Origin: Phycisphaerales bacterium
GTDB taxonomy: Bacteria > Planctomycetota > Phycisphaerae > WQYP01
NCBI GenBank assembly: GCA_013044165.1
Contig: JABEVB010000114.1
Span: 1-41,651 of the forward strand
DNA: 41,651 nt
Direction of reading: 5' to 3'
The position numbers were made by a program, and so were the translations under genes. A model generated the notes under the pieces. The model was not told the origin of the DNA. It saw only the letters and a list, made by a program, of their open reading frames with translations, and made no database searches. Position 1 is the first letter of the stretch, and each line of letters opens with the position of its first letter. Shown piece after piece: positions 16,980 to 25,661 of the stretch.

Positions 16980-18338
16980 ATGACCGTACTGGCAGTTGAA
17001 AAACCTGAACGTACCCGTTCGCTTGACCGCTTCATGCCGCAGCCGCACCAGGCCGCCATGCAAGTGCCCGCCTGGCTCGCGGCACTGCGGCAGGCCGCCG
17101 CTGAACGCTTTTTGCAAGCCGGGTTCCCGACCATCCATGACGAAGAATGGCGGCTCACAAATGTAGCGCCGTTGGTGGAGCGATCCTATGGCAGTTGCAA
17201 ACGGCAAGAAGCTTTGGCCACAGCACGCGAGCCTGCGGTGGTTGCGGCCCTCAAGGCCGTTGACCTGTCCGATGCAAATGCCGTGCGGTTGGTGCTGATC
17301 AATGGGAACTTTATCCCGGAGTTAAGCTCGGCAGCTCCCGCCGGCGTTACCGTGCGTGGCTTCGGCGAGGCTATAAAGGCCGGAGAGCCGGCGCTTCGCA
17401 ATCTGCTCGGTAAGCTGGCCCTGCCGGAGCATCATGGTTTTGTCGCGCTCAACGCCGCTGCGTTTGACGATGGCCTGTTCATTGACGTTGCGCCGGGTAG
17501 CACACCTTCACAGCCGCTGCACATTGTAGCGTTGACACACCATGTGGCCCCTCATGACGGCGTTTTGGCGCACCCTCGCCTGCTGCTTAACTTGGGTCAT
17601 CACGCCAAACTCACCGTACTTACGAGTTGGGTCGGTGGGGGCGCTTCCCCCAGCCTTACCAATCCAGTAATGGAGGCATTCATCGGCCAGGCAGCCGCTT
17701 TAGAACTCGTCAAAGTTGTAAGCATTAACGATGGCGATAGCCATATCGCCTCCGATTATGTTCAGCTTGCCGATGCTGCAAACCTGCGATCCTTTGTGCT
17801 CAATACGGGGGGGGCGGTCGTCCGAAATAACTTATCCACCGTACTCGATGGCCCGGCAGCCGAGGCCACGCTCAACGGGCTGAGCCTCAGTCGCGGTTGT
17901 CAGCATGTTGATAACCATACCCTGCTGGATCATGCCCGTGAGCACTGCCCCAGCCACGAGCTTTACAAAAGCATTCTCGCCGACCAGGCAAGCGGCGTAT
18001 TCAAGGGACGTATTTTGGTGCGGCCCGGTGCGCAAAAGACCGATTCCAAGCAAACCAGCAAAGCCATTTTGCTCTCAGATGAAGCGACCATGAACTCGCA
18101 GCCCCAGCTTGAAATATATGCCGACGACGTGAAATGCACCCACGGCTCAACCACCGGGCCGCTGAATGATGAACAATTGTTTTATTTGCGTTCGCGTGGC
18201 CTCGATGCCACCAGAGCCCATGCGTTTTTGACCTACGCCTTTGCGGCTGATGCCATCAATCGTATCAGCCATGAGGCCATTCGCGCCGCCATTAACCAAC
18301 GGGTGGTGGAGCGTTTGCATGAAGTTGCCCCCGGCTAA
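16980..18338 (+). CDS. sufD: Fe-S cluster assembly protein SufD
   Basis: 452-residue SufB paralogue that completes the SufBC2D scaffold and is needed for iron entry. The C-terminal core is intact: LADQASGVFKGRILV, then DDVKCTHGSTTG with C386 and H388, which correspond to C358 and H360 of E. coli SufD, and DEQLFYLRSRGLD. The N-terminal region is weakly conserved, as is normal. The ATG at 16980 has GGAG 11 bases upstream; an ATG at 16920 overlapping the sufC stop would add 20 residues but lacks a ribosome-binding site, so it remains a second choice. sufS follows after 38 bases. Confidence 0.95.
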   Translation: MTVLAVEKPERTRSLDRFMPQPHQAAMQVPAWLAALRQAAAERFLQAGFPTIHDEEWRLTNVAPLVERSYGSCKRQEALATAREPAVVAALKAVDLSDANAVRLVLINGNFIPELSSAAPAGVTVRGFGEAIKAGEPALRNLLGKLALPEHHGFVALNAAAFDDGLFIDVAPGSTPSQPLHIVALTHHVAPHDGVLAHPRLLLNLGHHAKLTVLTSWVGGGASPSLTNPVMEAFIGQAAALELVKVVSINDGDSHIASDYVQLADAANLRSFVLNTGGAVVRNNLSTVLDGPAAEATLNGLSLSRGCQHVDNHTLLDHAREHCPSHELYKSILADQASGVFKGRILVRPGAQKTDSKQTSKAILLSDEATMNSQPQLEIYADDVKCTHGSTTGPLNDEQLFYLRSRGLDATRAHAFLTYAFAADAINRISHEAIRAAINQRVVERLHEVAPG

Positions 18339-18376
18339 GGCCGGCTGGCTCTTTGCCGCTCAATGGAACCACTGCC

Positions 18377-19645
18377 ATGACCACAACCACACCAAGCCGG
18401 CCAAGCCGTCAAACCCCAAAGCCATTTCGCTTTGACGCCGCGGCCATTCGCCGCGACTTTCCGCTGCTGCAGCAGCAGATGCGCGGTAAGCCGCTGGCAT
18501 ACCTCGATAATGCCGCCACCAGCCAGAAGCCGCAGGCCGTCATTGCGGCCATTGCCCGGTATTACAATTCGCTCAACGCCAACATCCATCGGGGCGTGTA
18601 CGAACTTAGCGCCGATGCCACCGAAGCGTACGAAAAAGCCCGCAGCAAGGCCGCACAATTCATAGGCGCTTACGATCCGAGGGAAATTATTTTTGTGCGC
18701 GGCGCCACCGAGGCCATTAATCTTGTTGCCTCAAGCTGGGGCTTTATCAGCATCAAGCCCGGGGATGAAATTATTGTCTCAGCGTTGGAACATCACTCCA
18801 ATATTGTGCCTTGGCAGATGGTGTGCCAGCGGCAGGGCGCGGTGCTTAAAGTCATTCCTATGAACGATGCCGGCGAGTTAGATTTGGATGCCTATGCCAA
18901 ACTGCTTAACTACCGCACCCGCATGGTGGCGGTAACGCACATTTCCAATGCGCTGGGCACCATCAACGATGTTGAACGCATCACCACCATGGCTCACGAC
19001 GCGGGCGCTAAAGTGCTTATTGACGGTGCCCAATCCGTGCCGCACCTTGCGGTGGACGTAAAGGCCCTGGGGTGTGACTTTTTCGTATTTTCCGGCCACA
19101 AGGTTTTCGGGCCAACCGGCATCGGCGTATTGTGGGCCAGAGCGCAATTGCTCGAGGCTATGCCGCCCTATCAGGGGGGCGGCGATATGATTGCCTCCGT
19201 CACGTTTGAAAAAACCACCTACAACGTCATTCCGGCAAAGTTTGAAGCCGGAACGCCACACATCGCCGGCGCCATCGCCTTGGCCAGCGCCTTCGATTAT
19301 GTCAACAACATCGGCTTTGACGCCATCGCCGCACAGGAACGCGACCTGCTCGACTATGCCACCCAGGAGCTAAGCCGTGTAAGCGGGTTAAAGATTCTCG
19401 GCACCGCAGCGCATAAGGCCGCGGTTATTTCATTCAACCTCGATGGCGTGCACCCGCACGATGTGGGCACCATTCTTGATGGCGAAGGCGTGGCGGTGCG
19501 CACGGGGCATCATTGCTGTCAACCCGTCATGGACCGCCTTAACGTGCCAGCCACCGTGCGGGCTTCATTCGCTTTTTACAACACACGTGACGATGTTGAC
19601 CGGCTTGTCGCGGCGCTGGGCCGGGTTAAAGAGGTATTTGGCTGA
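18377..19645 (+). CDS. sufS: Cysteine desulfurase SufS
   Basis: 422-residue PLP enzyme that releases sulfur from cysteine as a persulfide and passes it to SufU or the scaffold. PLP-binding K242 is in FVFSGHKVFGPTG; the catalytic Cys is C380 in RTGHHCCQP, with an additional Cys (C381) directly after it. ALEHHSNIVPW and DGAQSVPH are further group II desulfurase marks. The ATG at 18377 gives a Thr/Ser/Pro-rich leader before the usual FDAAAIRRDFPLL start, with only a weak ribosome-binding site. The stop overlaps the sufU start (TGATG), which fits the functional pair. Confidence 0.97.
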   Translation: MTTTTPSRPSRQTPKPFRFDAAAIRRDFPLLQQQMRGKPLAYLDNAATSQKPQAVIAAIARYYNSLNANIHRGVYELSADATEAYEKARSKAAQFIGAYDPREIIFVRGATEAINLVASSWGFISIKPGDEIIVSALEHHSNIVPWQMVCQRQGAVLKVIPMNDAGELDLDAYAKLLNYRTRMVAVTHISNALGTINDVERITTMAHDAGAKVLIDGAQSVPHLAVDVKALGCDFFVFSGHKVFGPTGIGVLWARAQLLEAMPPYQGGGDMIASVTFEKTTYNVIPAKFEAGTPHIAGAIALASAFDYVNNIGFDAIAAQERDLLDYATQELSRVSGLKILGTAAHKAAVISFNLDGVHPHDVGTILDGEGVAVRTGHHCCQPVMDRLNVPATVRASFAFYNTRDDVDRLVAALGRVKEVFG

Positions 19646-20106
19646 TGTCGGACCTGCGCGAACTTTACCAGGAAGTGATTCTTGATCATAGCAAGCATCC
19701 ACGCAACAGCCGCGCGTTGCCTGCGGCCAATCATCATGCCGACGGGCACAATCCGCTTTGTGGTGATCGCTTAAAACTCTATGTGCAGGTAGACAACGGC
19801 GTGATCAGCGATATTGGCTTTACGGGCGCGGGCTGTGCCATTTCAACCGCGTCGGCCTCGATGATGACCGAAGCACTCAAAGGAAAAACCATCGCTGAAG
19901 CCGAGGCAACCTTTCAGCGATTTCATCACATGCTCACCGGCGCGCCGGACGAGCAGCCTCCCGAAGAAGAGGTCGAGGCGCTGGGCAAACTCGGCGCTTT
20001 CGCGGGCGTACGCGAGTTTCCGGTGCGGGTCAAATGCGCTACACTGGCGTGGCATACGCTTCAGGCGGCGCTTAAAGATCAGCCCGCACCGGCCTCAACT
20101 GAATGA
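19645..20106 (+). CDS. sufU: SufU-type sulfur acceptor
   Basis: 153-residue IscU-fold protein of the SufU type, which in Bacillus accepts sulfur from SufS through a zinc-held cysteine. The ligands are present: C39 and D41 in NPLCGD, C64 in GAGCAIS and C131 in RVKCATLAWHT. The insertion of about 18 residues between C64 and C131 (the region with APDEQPPEEEV) is the mark that separates SufU from IscU. It overlaps the sufS stop codon. There is no sufE gene in the operon, which agrees with SufU being the acceptor. Confidence 0.95.
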   Translation: MSDLRELYQEVILDHSKHPRNSRALPAANHHADGHNPLCGDRLKLYVQVDNGVISDIGFTGAGCAISTASASMMTEALKGKTIAEAEATFQRFHHMLTGAPDEQPPEEEVEALGKLGAFAGVREFPVRVKCATLAWHTLQAALKDQPAPASTE

Positions 20107-20150
20107 TGTAGTTTATTTTGGAGCATTCGCTTTTATTGCGGATGAACAAC

Positions 20151-20873
20151 ATGGCAATAACCATTACCGATGCGGCCGCTACAGAAATAAAAAAAATCAT
20201 CAAAGACCAGGGTTTGAGCGCCGGCACCGTGCTGCGCATCGGCATCAAGGGGCGCAATCCGCAGGGTTTTAACTACATTCTCGATCTGACCGAAGCCTCG
20301 CGCGAAAATGACATTCGCCTCGATTCGCAGGGCATCAACATCGTCTGCGATCCCGAGAGTCATCCCAATCTTGATGGCACCGAGTTGGACTTTCGCGATG
20401 AAGGTGAGCGGCGCGGCTTTGTGTTTAAAAACCCGCATGCGACGAAATTGCCCGTCAATGCCTCCGGCGGAAACTTTCAAGGCCCCAAACCGGCTTCGGC
20501 CGCCGCCGCGGGTGCCGCCGGCGAACCACCGCCCGCGGGTGGAGCCACTGTAACCTCCGCGCTCATGGACAAAGCCATCGAGGCCGACATCATAGAAAAG
20601 CTGCGCACCATCTACGATCCCGAAATACCCGTCAACATCTACGACCTCGGCCTCATCTACAAAATAGACATTTCCGCCGAGCGTGAAGTCAATATCGAAA
20701 TGACGCTCACGGCCCCCGGCTGCCCCGTGGCCGGCTCAATGCCGCCAGCGGTGCAGCAGGCGGTTGAAAGCGTGGACTCCGTCAAGGCCGCCAAAGTTAA
20801 CCTGGTATGGGAGCCGCCCTGGACCAAAGATCGCATGTCCGAAGAAGCCATGCTGCAGTTGGGCATGCTGTAA
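20151..20873 (+). CDS. Fusion of cysteine-less A-type (IscA/SufA-like) domain and MIP18/SufT domain
   Basis: 240-residue two-domain protein at the end of the SUF operon. Residues 1-110 follow the A-type carrier fold closely (MAITITDAAATEIKKII, LRIGIKG, GTELDF, GFVFKNPHA). All three cluster cysteines are missing: the SGCSG position reads RNPQG, and CGCG reads within LPVNASGGNF. After an Ala/Gly/Pro linker, residues 145-240 are a MIP18 (DUF59) domain with DPEIPVNIYDLGLIY, APGCP and WEPPW, as in SufT. The plan recalls NfuA, in which a degenerate A-type domain targets clients for an Nfu domain. I infer a maturation or transfer factor. The ATG at 20151 matches the family start; upstream starts at 20118 and 20142 are possible. 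Confidence 0.88.
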   Translation: MAITITDAAATEIKKIIKDQGLSAGTVLRIGIKGRNPQGFNYILDLTEASRENDIRLDSQGINIVCDPESHPNLDGTELDFRDEGERRGFVFKNPHATKLPVNASGGNFQGPKPASAAAAGAAGEPPPAGGATVTSALMDKAIEADIIEKLRTIYDPEIPVNIYDLGLIYKIDISAEREVNIEMTLTAPGCPVAGSMPPAVQQAVESVDSVKAAKVNLVWEPPWTKDRMSEEAMLQLGML

Positions 20874-20888
20874 TACCCGCCAACCGCA

Positions 20889-20905
20889 GGGGGCATTGTG
20901 CCCCC
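20889..20905 (+). terminator. Possible terminator hairpin after the SUF operon
   Basis: A perfect 7-bp G/C stem, GGGGGCA-TTG-TGCCCCC, lies 16 bases after the last suf stop codon. No T-run follows it, so it is not a classic intrinsic terminator, but it could stabilise the 3' end. Confidence 0.45.
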
Positions 20906-21074
20906 CAACCACGCAAGCAACCCAAATGGCACCGCTTGCCCCCAGGCCTTGAAGCCCAAATCACGTTGAGTTTAACGTTATAAGTGGATAGACTTTTTTC
21001 AGTGCCGCGGCAAGCCAGAGCCATTTGCTGGTTGTGGACTGCCGCGTCCTCGGCGATTTTGTTTGGGAATGTGC

Positions 21075-21395
21075 ATGCTGGATCAAGCGACCATCAACAC
21101 CTTTGCCCGCCGCCTGATTGGAGCCGCGCCCGCCGGCTCGGAGGTCATACTTTTTGGTTCTTACGCGCGTGGCGAAGCTACCTCCAACAGCGATTTGGAC
21201 TTTCTGGTAATCGAGCCGGTGGTGGCAGATCGCATCTCAGAGGCGGTGCGTCTAAGAAGCTCGCTTCGCGGGAGTCGCGTTGGCATAGACATAGTCGTCA
21301 CAAGCCGCAGCGTTTTCGACGAATGGAAAACAACGCCGAATAACATTCTTCACCACGCCTGGAAGGAAGGCCGGGTATGCCATGAAATGGACTGA
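21075..21395 (+). CDS. MNT-type minimal nucleotidyltransferase
   Basis: 106-residue minimal nucleotidyltransferase. The catalytic pattern is GS (28-29) followed by D40-L-D42 (FGSYARGEATSNSDLDFLVI), with a third Asp at D72 in GIDIVV. Such proteins are usually encoded beside a HEPN partner; in studied pairs the MNT protein neutralises the HEPN RNase by nucleotidylation. ATG 21075 has GGGAA six bases upstream; nearby ATG 21069 and TTG 21063 are alternatives. It overlaps the HEPN gene by 14 bases. It is probably a toxin-antitoxin or defence pair. Confidence 0.85.
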   Translation: MLDQATINTFARRLIGAAPAGSEVILFGSYARGEATSNSDLDFLVIEPVVADRISEAVRLRSSLRGSRVGIDIVVTSRSVFDEWKTTPNNILHHAWKEGRVCHEMD

Positions 21396-21843
21396 GCAAT
21401 CGCAAACAATGCTCGCCAAGGCGGAGGTGGACGCATATGCGGCCAAGGTACTGGCTGCGGATGCATCAATGGATACCGCCGTCATTGGCTTTCACGCACA
21501 GCAGGCAGCCGAGAAATATCTCAAGGCGGTGCTATGCCGTTTCGAAGAGCCTTTTCCCAAGACACACGACTTGCAGACACTGTTGGACATCATGATGCAA
21601 CGTACGGCTGTACCGGCGGAAGTCAACGAGGTTTGCTTCCTGCAGCCCTATGCTGTTGAATTGCGCTACGATGACCTGCCCCCCCCTTTGTGGGGACACA
21701 TATCAGCTCCGACCGTATGCTCAAACTCGTCGCGGTCGTCGGGGATTGGGCCAAGAGTTTACTCTGAAACGATTTGGGGATTGAACATCCCTTCTCGCTC
21801 GTCCAAAAAAATATGCTCAAAAAGCCGCGTCCAAGTCACTTAA
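21382..21843 (+). pseudogene. HEPN-domain protein with frameshift at a C8 tract
   Basis: The first 99 residues are a HEPN domain (FHAQQAAEKYLKAVL, KTHDLQTLLD, PYAVELRYDD), the usual partner of the MNT protein. At 21679-21686 there is a run of eight C. After it the continuing frame gives Ser/Arg-rich sequence unlike HEPN (to 21843). The frame reached by adding one C gives VGTHISSDRMLKLVAVVGDW then AKSLL and a stop at 21767, which reads as a natural helical HEPN C-terminus. The gene is therefore frameshifted by one base, is a slippage-controlled phase-variable gene, or contains a sequencing error. The downstream frame agreement is seen directly; the cause is not. Confidence 0.75.
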
Positions 21844-21908
21844 CCTCATAAATCCACGCTGAACTTATCCGCTCTTGGCCGCAAGGCCTCCCAAGCTCGT
21901 TGCTGCGC

Positions 21909-23402
21909 CTATACCCGCCGCTTATGCCACGCCACGCGATAAAACGCTCCATAATTCAATAGGCCGCGCAGGCACAGGTCTACGAGTATGCCAATCCAAA
22001 CCGCCGTCAGGCTCGCCGCCGGCAGGCCTTCATGCCACATCGGCCAAAGGACACCCAGCGTGCCAAAGCGGGCGATAAAAATGCCTCCGAGCGTAACAAC
22101 CATCGGCCAGAAGGTTTCGCCGGCGCCCTTGAGCGCTCCAGAAAAACAAATCGCCAGTGCAAAGCCTGGCTGCGCCAACCCTGCCAACACCATCGGCCAC
22201 ACACCGGTATTTATGACCGGCTGGGATGTGACAATTAACCCCAGCATAAATCGTGGGGCAAATACCATCGGTAGCGCCAGAGCCGTCATGGTGCCCAACC
22301 CCAAAAGTGAGGCTAATTTTCCGGCACGGCGGGCCTGGTCAAGCCGCCCGGCCCCCAGGTATTGCCCCACCATGGTGGACGCCGCAATGCCAAAGCCAAA
22401 CCCGGGTAAAAACGCGATGGACTCAATTCGCAGCACCGACACGTGCGCCGCCAGCGTGTAGCCGTTGGGATCGGTCGCGGCATTCATCACAAACAGCACA
22501 ATCATAAATTGGCCGGCCCACAGCAATATGCCCTCAATAAAGCTCGGAAAGCCGACCTTCACAACGCGCGTGAGCAAATGAGGTACAAGGCGCAGATGCC
22601 GCAGCCGTATGGTGAGTTTTCCCGTGTTGGCAAACAGGATAATGGTGGTGCATATTCCGCCGGTGAGGTAGGCCAGCAGCGTGCCGAAAGCGTCGCCGCG
22701 CAGGCCCCAGGCCGGTGCTCCCAGCCAGCCATAAGTAAAGGCGGTGGAGAATATGCCGTTAATAACCATCACCATCAGCATGATGAGCATGGGCTGAAAT
22801 GTATTACCCGCGCCGCGCAAGGCTGCCATGCCAATTTGCGCTGCGGTCTGCAGGCTGATGGTCACCACCATAATACGCAGATATTGAATGGCAAAGATCG
22901 CGGCTTGCCCGTGCAGGCGGCAGGCGTACACAACCGGCTTGGCAAAGACAAAAAGCATAATGGCCGTCGCCAGCCCAATCGCAAAGGCCGCCGTCACCGA
23001 TGTGCCCGTGACGCGGCGCGCCAGATTGCGCCGGCCCGCCCCAATGCTCCGCGCTACAATAGCCGTCGCCCCTACCCCCAGGGCCGCGGTCATAAGGCCG
23101 GCAAACCACTGAATATAAGTCATAAGGCCCACAGCCGCGGTTGCCGCGGCCACCGTTTGCGGGCTGCCCGGAATGTGCCCCGCAATCACCGTATCGGTCA
23201 GGCCGATAATGGCATTAAGCACCTGCTCGCCAATGGCGGGCCACGCTAAAGCCATTACCGCCGCCACCGACACATCGCGTGCGGCTAAACCGCTCCCCCA
23301 AATGCCAAGGCCCCGCGCAGGCAGCGCCAGCGGGGGGCTGGGCGCAAGGCTTGCCGCCTCGGCTTCGTCGCGTTCAGGCATGTCGGTAGGAAACTGGGGC
23401 AC
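21909..23402 (-). CDS. MATE-family multidrug/cation efflux transporter
   Basis: 497-residue integral membrane protein with about 12 hydrophobic helices in two related halves, the layout of MATE antiporters that export cationic drugs or metabolites using Na+ or H+. Typical features are ALAWPAIGEQVLNAIIGLTD at the start of helix 1 and GAGNTFQPM and GAGETFWPM at equivalent places in the two halves. The substrate cannot be told. The GTG at 23402 has GGAG five bases upstream; an ATG at 23381 has none. It is divergent from the DUF883 gene and convergent with the MNT/HEPN pair. Confidence 0.9.
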   Translation of the reverse strand: MPQFPTDMPERDEAEAASLAPSPPLALPARGLGIWGSGLAARDVSVAAVMALAWPAIGEQVLNAIIGLTDTVIAGHIPGSPQTVAAATAAVGLMTYIQWFAGLMTAALGVGATAIVARSIGAGRRNLARRVTGTSVTAAFAIGLATAIMLFVFAKPVVYACRLHGQAAIFAIQYLRIMVVTISLQTAAQIGMAALRGAGNTFQPMLIMLMVMVINGIFSTAFTYGWLGAPAWGLRGDAFGTLLAYLTGGICTTIILFANTGKLTIRLRHLRLVPHLLTRVVKVGFPSFIEGILLWAGQFMIVLFVMNAATDPNGYTLAAHVSVLRIESIAFLPGFGFGIAASTMVGQYLGAGRLDQARRAGKLASLLGLGTMTALALPMVFAPRFMLGLIVTSQPVINTGVWPMVLAGLAQPGFALAICFSGALKGAGETFWPMVVTLGGIFIARFGTLGVLWPMWHEGLPAASLTAVWIGILVDLCLRGLLNYGAFYRVAWHKRRV

Positions 23403-23636
23403 AACATCTCCGCTGGCGGGCCGGATGCCACACCAACGTCAAATTGTATCGCGCTAGGCGGCCCACGCATACCGTCAGGCGAATGGCGCTATTTTTTAAG
23501 GCAGCTTGCATTGCAGGTGGCAAAAGTTGTACAAATGAGTGTGTACGACTGGCCGGCGATTTCGTTTCTGGCCGCTTCCCGCCGCCCAGCCATGTCAACA
23601 GAGCAAGCGACCGAGAGAAGAATAAGGAGTTTGGTC

Positions 23637-23960
23637 ATGTCTGACAATGTTATGGTTTCGCCCGACAGTACCGCCACGGACGGTCATGCTGCGGAGCTGC
23701 GACGCAAGTATGTTGTCGCCAAAGGTGCCGTTGCCGACCTTGCCGGTGAAGTGGGCAAAGTTGCGTCCGATCGTTTGGGCGGCATCAAGAGCCACGCCTC
23801 TGACTGGGCGCACGACAAAACCGAAGCTATTAAAGAGCAGGCGGCTCGCTCGCATGTGGCGGTTGTAACCTATGTGCGGCATAATCCGTACAAGTCGCTG
23901 GCGATGGCGCTGGCGGCAGGCCTCTTGGTGGGTTATGCCATCAAGCGGCGCAATAGCTGA
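23637..23960 (+). CDS. DUF883 (YqjD/ElaB-like) membrane-anchored protein
   Basis: 107-residue protein with a long amphipathic helical region (residues 20-80, Ala/Lys/Asp/Glu-rich) and one C-terminal membrane helix preceded by the typical YVRHNPYKSLAMALAAGLLVGY and ending in KRR. This is the layout of YqjD/ElaB/YgaM, which in E. coli tether ribosomes to the inner membrane in stationary phase. AAGGAG lies seven bases before the chosen ATG. Two small membrane-protein genes follow, resembling the yqjD-yqjE-yqjK arrangement of enterobacteria. Confidence 0.8.
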   Translation: MSDNVMVSPDSTATDGHAAELRRKYVVAKGAVADLAGEVGKVASDRLGGIKSHASDWAHDKTEAIKEQAARSHVAVVTYVRHNPYKSLAMALAAGLLVGYAIKRRNS

Positions 23961-24151
23961 TTGCCCGTACCGCTGTGCTGGTTGCTGTTGGTATTGTGAG
24001 CTTATGCTCGCGGGCTAACACGCGCAGCCGTTGTTAACAGCGGGCTGCCTCGTTGGGGCGGTCACTTTGGTTGTCGGCGGTTGGCCCTATTAAGTTTATT
24101 GAACCGGTGTTTGCTCGCCGCAATCATCGGCTGATGGAAGGTGTTTCGCCT

Positions 24152-24604
24152 ATGCGTCCCGAGAACTCCGAAACGCAAAGCTCAGCCGATGCCGACCATG
24201 ACGGCAATGGCCGTGCCCGCGCAGGCTTTTGGACCACAGTGGCGCATTCCACCGCCCGCCTCTGTGAGCTTGAGGCTCGAATTATACTGCTGCAACTGCT
24301 GCAAATAATGCGGCGGGCCATGATGCGGGCCGTGTGGGCTGTGGTGGGGGCGCTGCTGCTGCTGGCCGGGGCAGTGTTTTTGTATATTGCGATTTTTCGG
24401 GCGATGCTTTTGGTTATGCCGAATTTGGCGGTGTGGTTTGTCTTTGCCGGCGCTCACTTGCTCGCCGGTGCTATGCTCCTCGCGTGGGCCGGTGGCAAGA
24501 CTGCTGCGCCACGCACGGCTATAACGGCGGATAACGTCGGTGGCCAAACGAGCGATAGCGCCCATGCGCCTGCCAATGTCCCGCCGGTGGAGACGCTGCC
24601 ATGA
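24152..24604 (+). CDS. YqjE-like (phage holin superfamily, DUF1469) membrane protein
   Basis: 150-residue protein with a charged N-terminus, an amphipathic stretch (ARLCELEARIILLQLLQIMRR) and two membrane helices at about residues 60-84 and 91-113, then a polar tail. This matches YqjE-like proteins, which are typically encoded next to DUF883 proteins; their function is not known. The ATG at 24152 was chosen because GGAAGG lies ten bases upstream; an in-frame ATG at 24134 overlaps that site. The stop overlaps the next start as ATGA. Confidence 0.65.
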   Translation: MRPENSETQSSADADHDGNGRARAGFWTTVAHSTARLCELEARIILLQLLQIMRRAMMRAVWAVVGALLLLAGAVFLYIAIFRAMLLVMPNLAVWFVFAGAHLLAGAMLLAWAGGKTAAPRTAITADNVGGQTSDSAHAPANVPPVETLP

Positions 24605-25107
24605 GTTTGGAACATGAAATTGCGGAACTCGAACGCCAACGCGATCTGCTGCTGCGGCAGCTTGATCATCAGGGGCGCGAGTTTGTGCACCAGATCGAAG
24701 AACGATACTCGCCGTCACGCATGGTGCAGCGTCATCTCGGCGGAGCCTTGGCTTCCATGGTTGCCGCTGGTGTTGCTCTGGGCAGTGGGCTGCTCTCGGC
24801 AGGTACGGCGGGCGGCGGCCTGATTGATCGGCTCAAGGGCATGTTTGGCGGTGAGCATACCGACGGCCATTCGCGCCAAAGCCCTTCAACGCCCTCGCCC
24901 AACGCGCCGCTGGCATCAGAGGCCGGCCACCCCCAGGCCGATGCCCCACATCAAAACATTGCCCGTGAGCACCCGGTTGTAAATGCGGTAGAGCCTATCG
25001 TACGCGAGGTTGCCGCCGGGTTGGCTGCAAACATCCCCTGGCGAAAACTGCTGCTGAAGTTCACCGGTTCCGATGCAGATAAACCGCCTCCCACCCGCCC
25101 CCAATAG
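24601..25107 (+). CDS. Small protein of the YqjD/YqjE-like operon, function unknown
   Basis: 168 residues: a coiled-coil-like N-terminus (LEHEIAELERQRDLLLRQL, up to about residue 35), a Gly/Ala-rich hydrophobic segment (about 46-72) that may enter the membrane, a Pro/Ser-rich linker and a short C-terminal helix region. I recognise no catalytic motif and cannot assign a family. Its place as third gene after DUF883 and YqjE-like genes resembles yqjK by position only. It starts inside the previous stop codon (ATGA), so the two are translationally coupled. Confidence 0.65.
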   Translation: MSLEHEIAELERQRDLLLRQLDHQGREFVHQIEERYSPSRMVQRHLGGALASMVAAGVALGSGLLSAGTAGGGLIDRLKGMFGGEHTDGHSRQSPSTPSPNAPLASEAGHPQADAPHQNIAREHPVVNAVEPIVREVAAGLAANIPWRKLLLKFTGSDADKPPPTRPQ

Positions 25108-25255
25108 CGCCAGCCATGTGGTGTCCACCTCCCGGTGTTCAAACCACGCCGCCACCCCAATACATAATAGAATCCTTATAGGGTCGTGGCTCGCGACGGT
25201 TCTTGGTGCCGCTGCCTTATGCGATCGCTCCCAACTGTTTTACTGGTAGAACCAT

Positions 25256-25264
25256 TGGTATACT
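25256..25264 (+). promoter_or_regulatory. Extended -10 promoter for the Rieske gene
   Basis: TGG followed by TATACT makes an extended -10 element, 44 bases before the GTG start of the Rieske gene. The -35 region (TGTTTT, 17-base spacing) is weak, as is common when the extended -10 is present. Confidence 0.45.
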
Positions 25265-25307
25265 TTGGCCTCGCACTTGCTGATAAGTGCTTTATAGGAC
25301 TATTTTT

Positions 25308-25616
25308 GTGCCAGAGTATACTACCGTGGCCCAAAAGGCCGATATTCCTGTGGGTGAGGGCCGCGCCATTGAAGTGGCTGGGCTTAAACTGGCGATTTTT
25401 AACGCCGACGGCGAGTTCTTTGCGTTCGAAGATCGCTGCTCCCATGCGGACCTGCCCATTTGCGCTGGGCGTGTGACCGGCAGCTTGCTCATCTGCCCGT
25501 GGCATCATGCCGCGTTTGATTTGCGCACCGGTTGCGCGGTGGATGGTCCAGCCAATGGCCCCATTAAACGTTTTAATGTGCGGCTCCACGGCGATGCAAT
25601 TTTGGTCGAGCGATAA
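25308..25616 (+). CDS. Rieske [2Fe-2S] ferredoxin-type protein
   Basis: 102-residue stand-alone Rieske domain. The cluster ligands are C44-x-H46 (RCSHADLP) and C63-x2-H66 (ICPWHHAAFD), the CxH-x16-CxxH spacing of Rieske ferredoxins and NirD-like subunits. The RCSHADLP and WHHAAFDLRTG stretches are closer to dioxygenase-type ferredoxins than to cytochrome bc1 Rieske proteins, and no signal or anchor is visible, so it is cytoplasmic. It probably shuttles electrons to an unidentified oxygenase or reductase. GTG 25308 has AGGA eight bases upstream; GTG 25287 is a weaker alternative. Confidence 0.9.
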   Translation: MPEYTTVAQKADIPVGEGRAIEVAGLKLAIFNADGEFFAFEDRCSHADLPICAGRVTGSLLICPWHHAAFDLRTGCAVDGPANGPIKRFNVRLHGDAILVER

Positions 25617-25661
25617 CTCGGTGTGTTTGGTTTTCATCATTAACAGCAAAGGAAATAGCGA

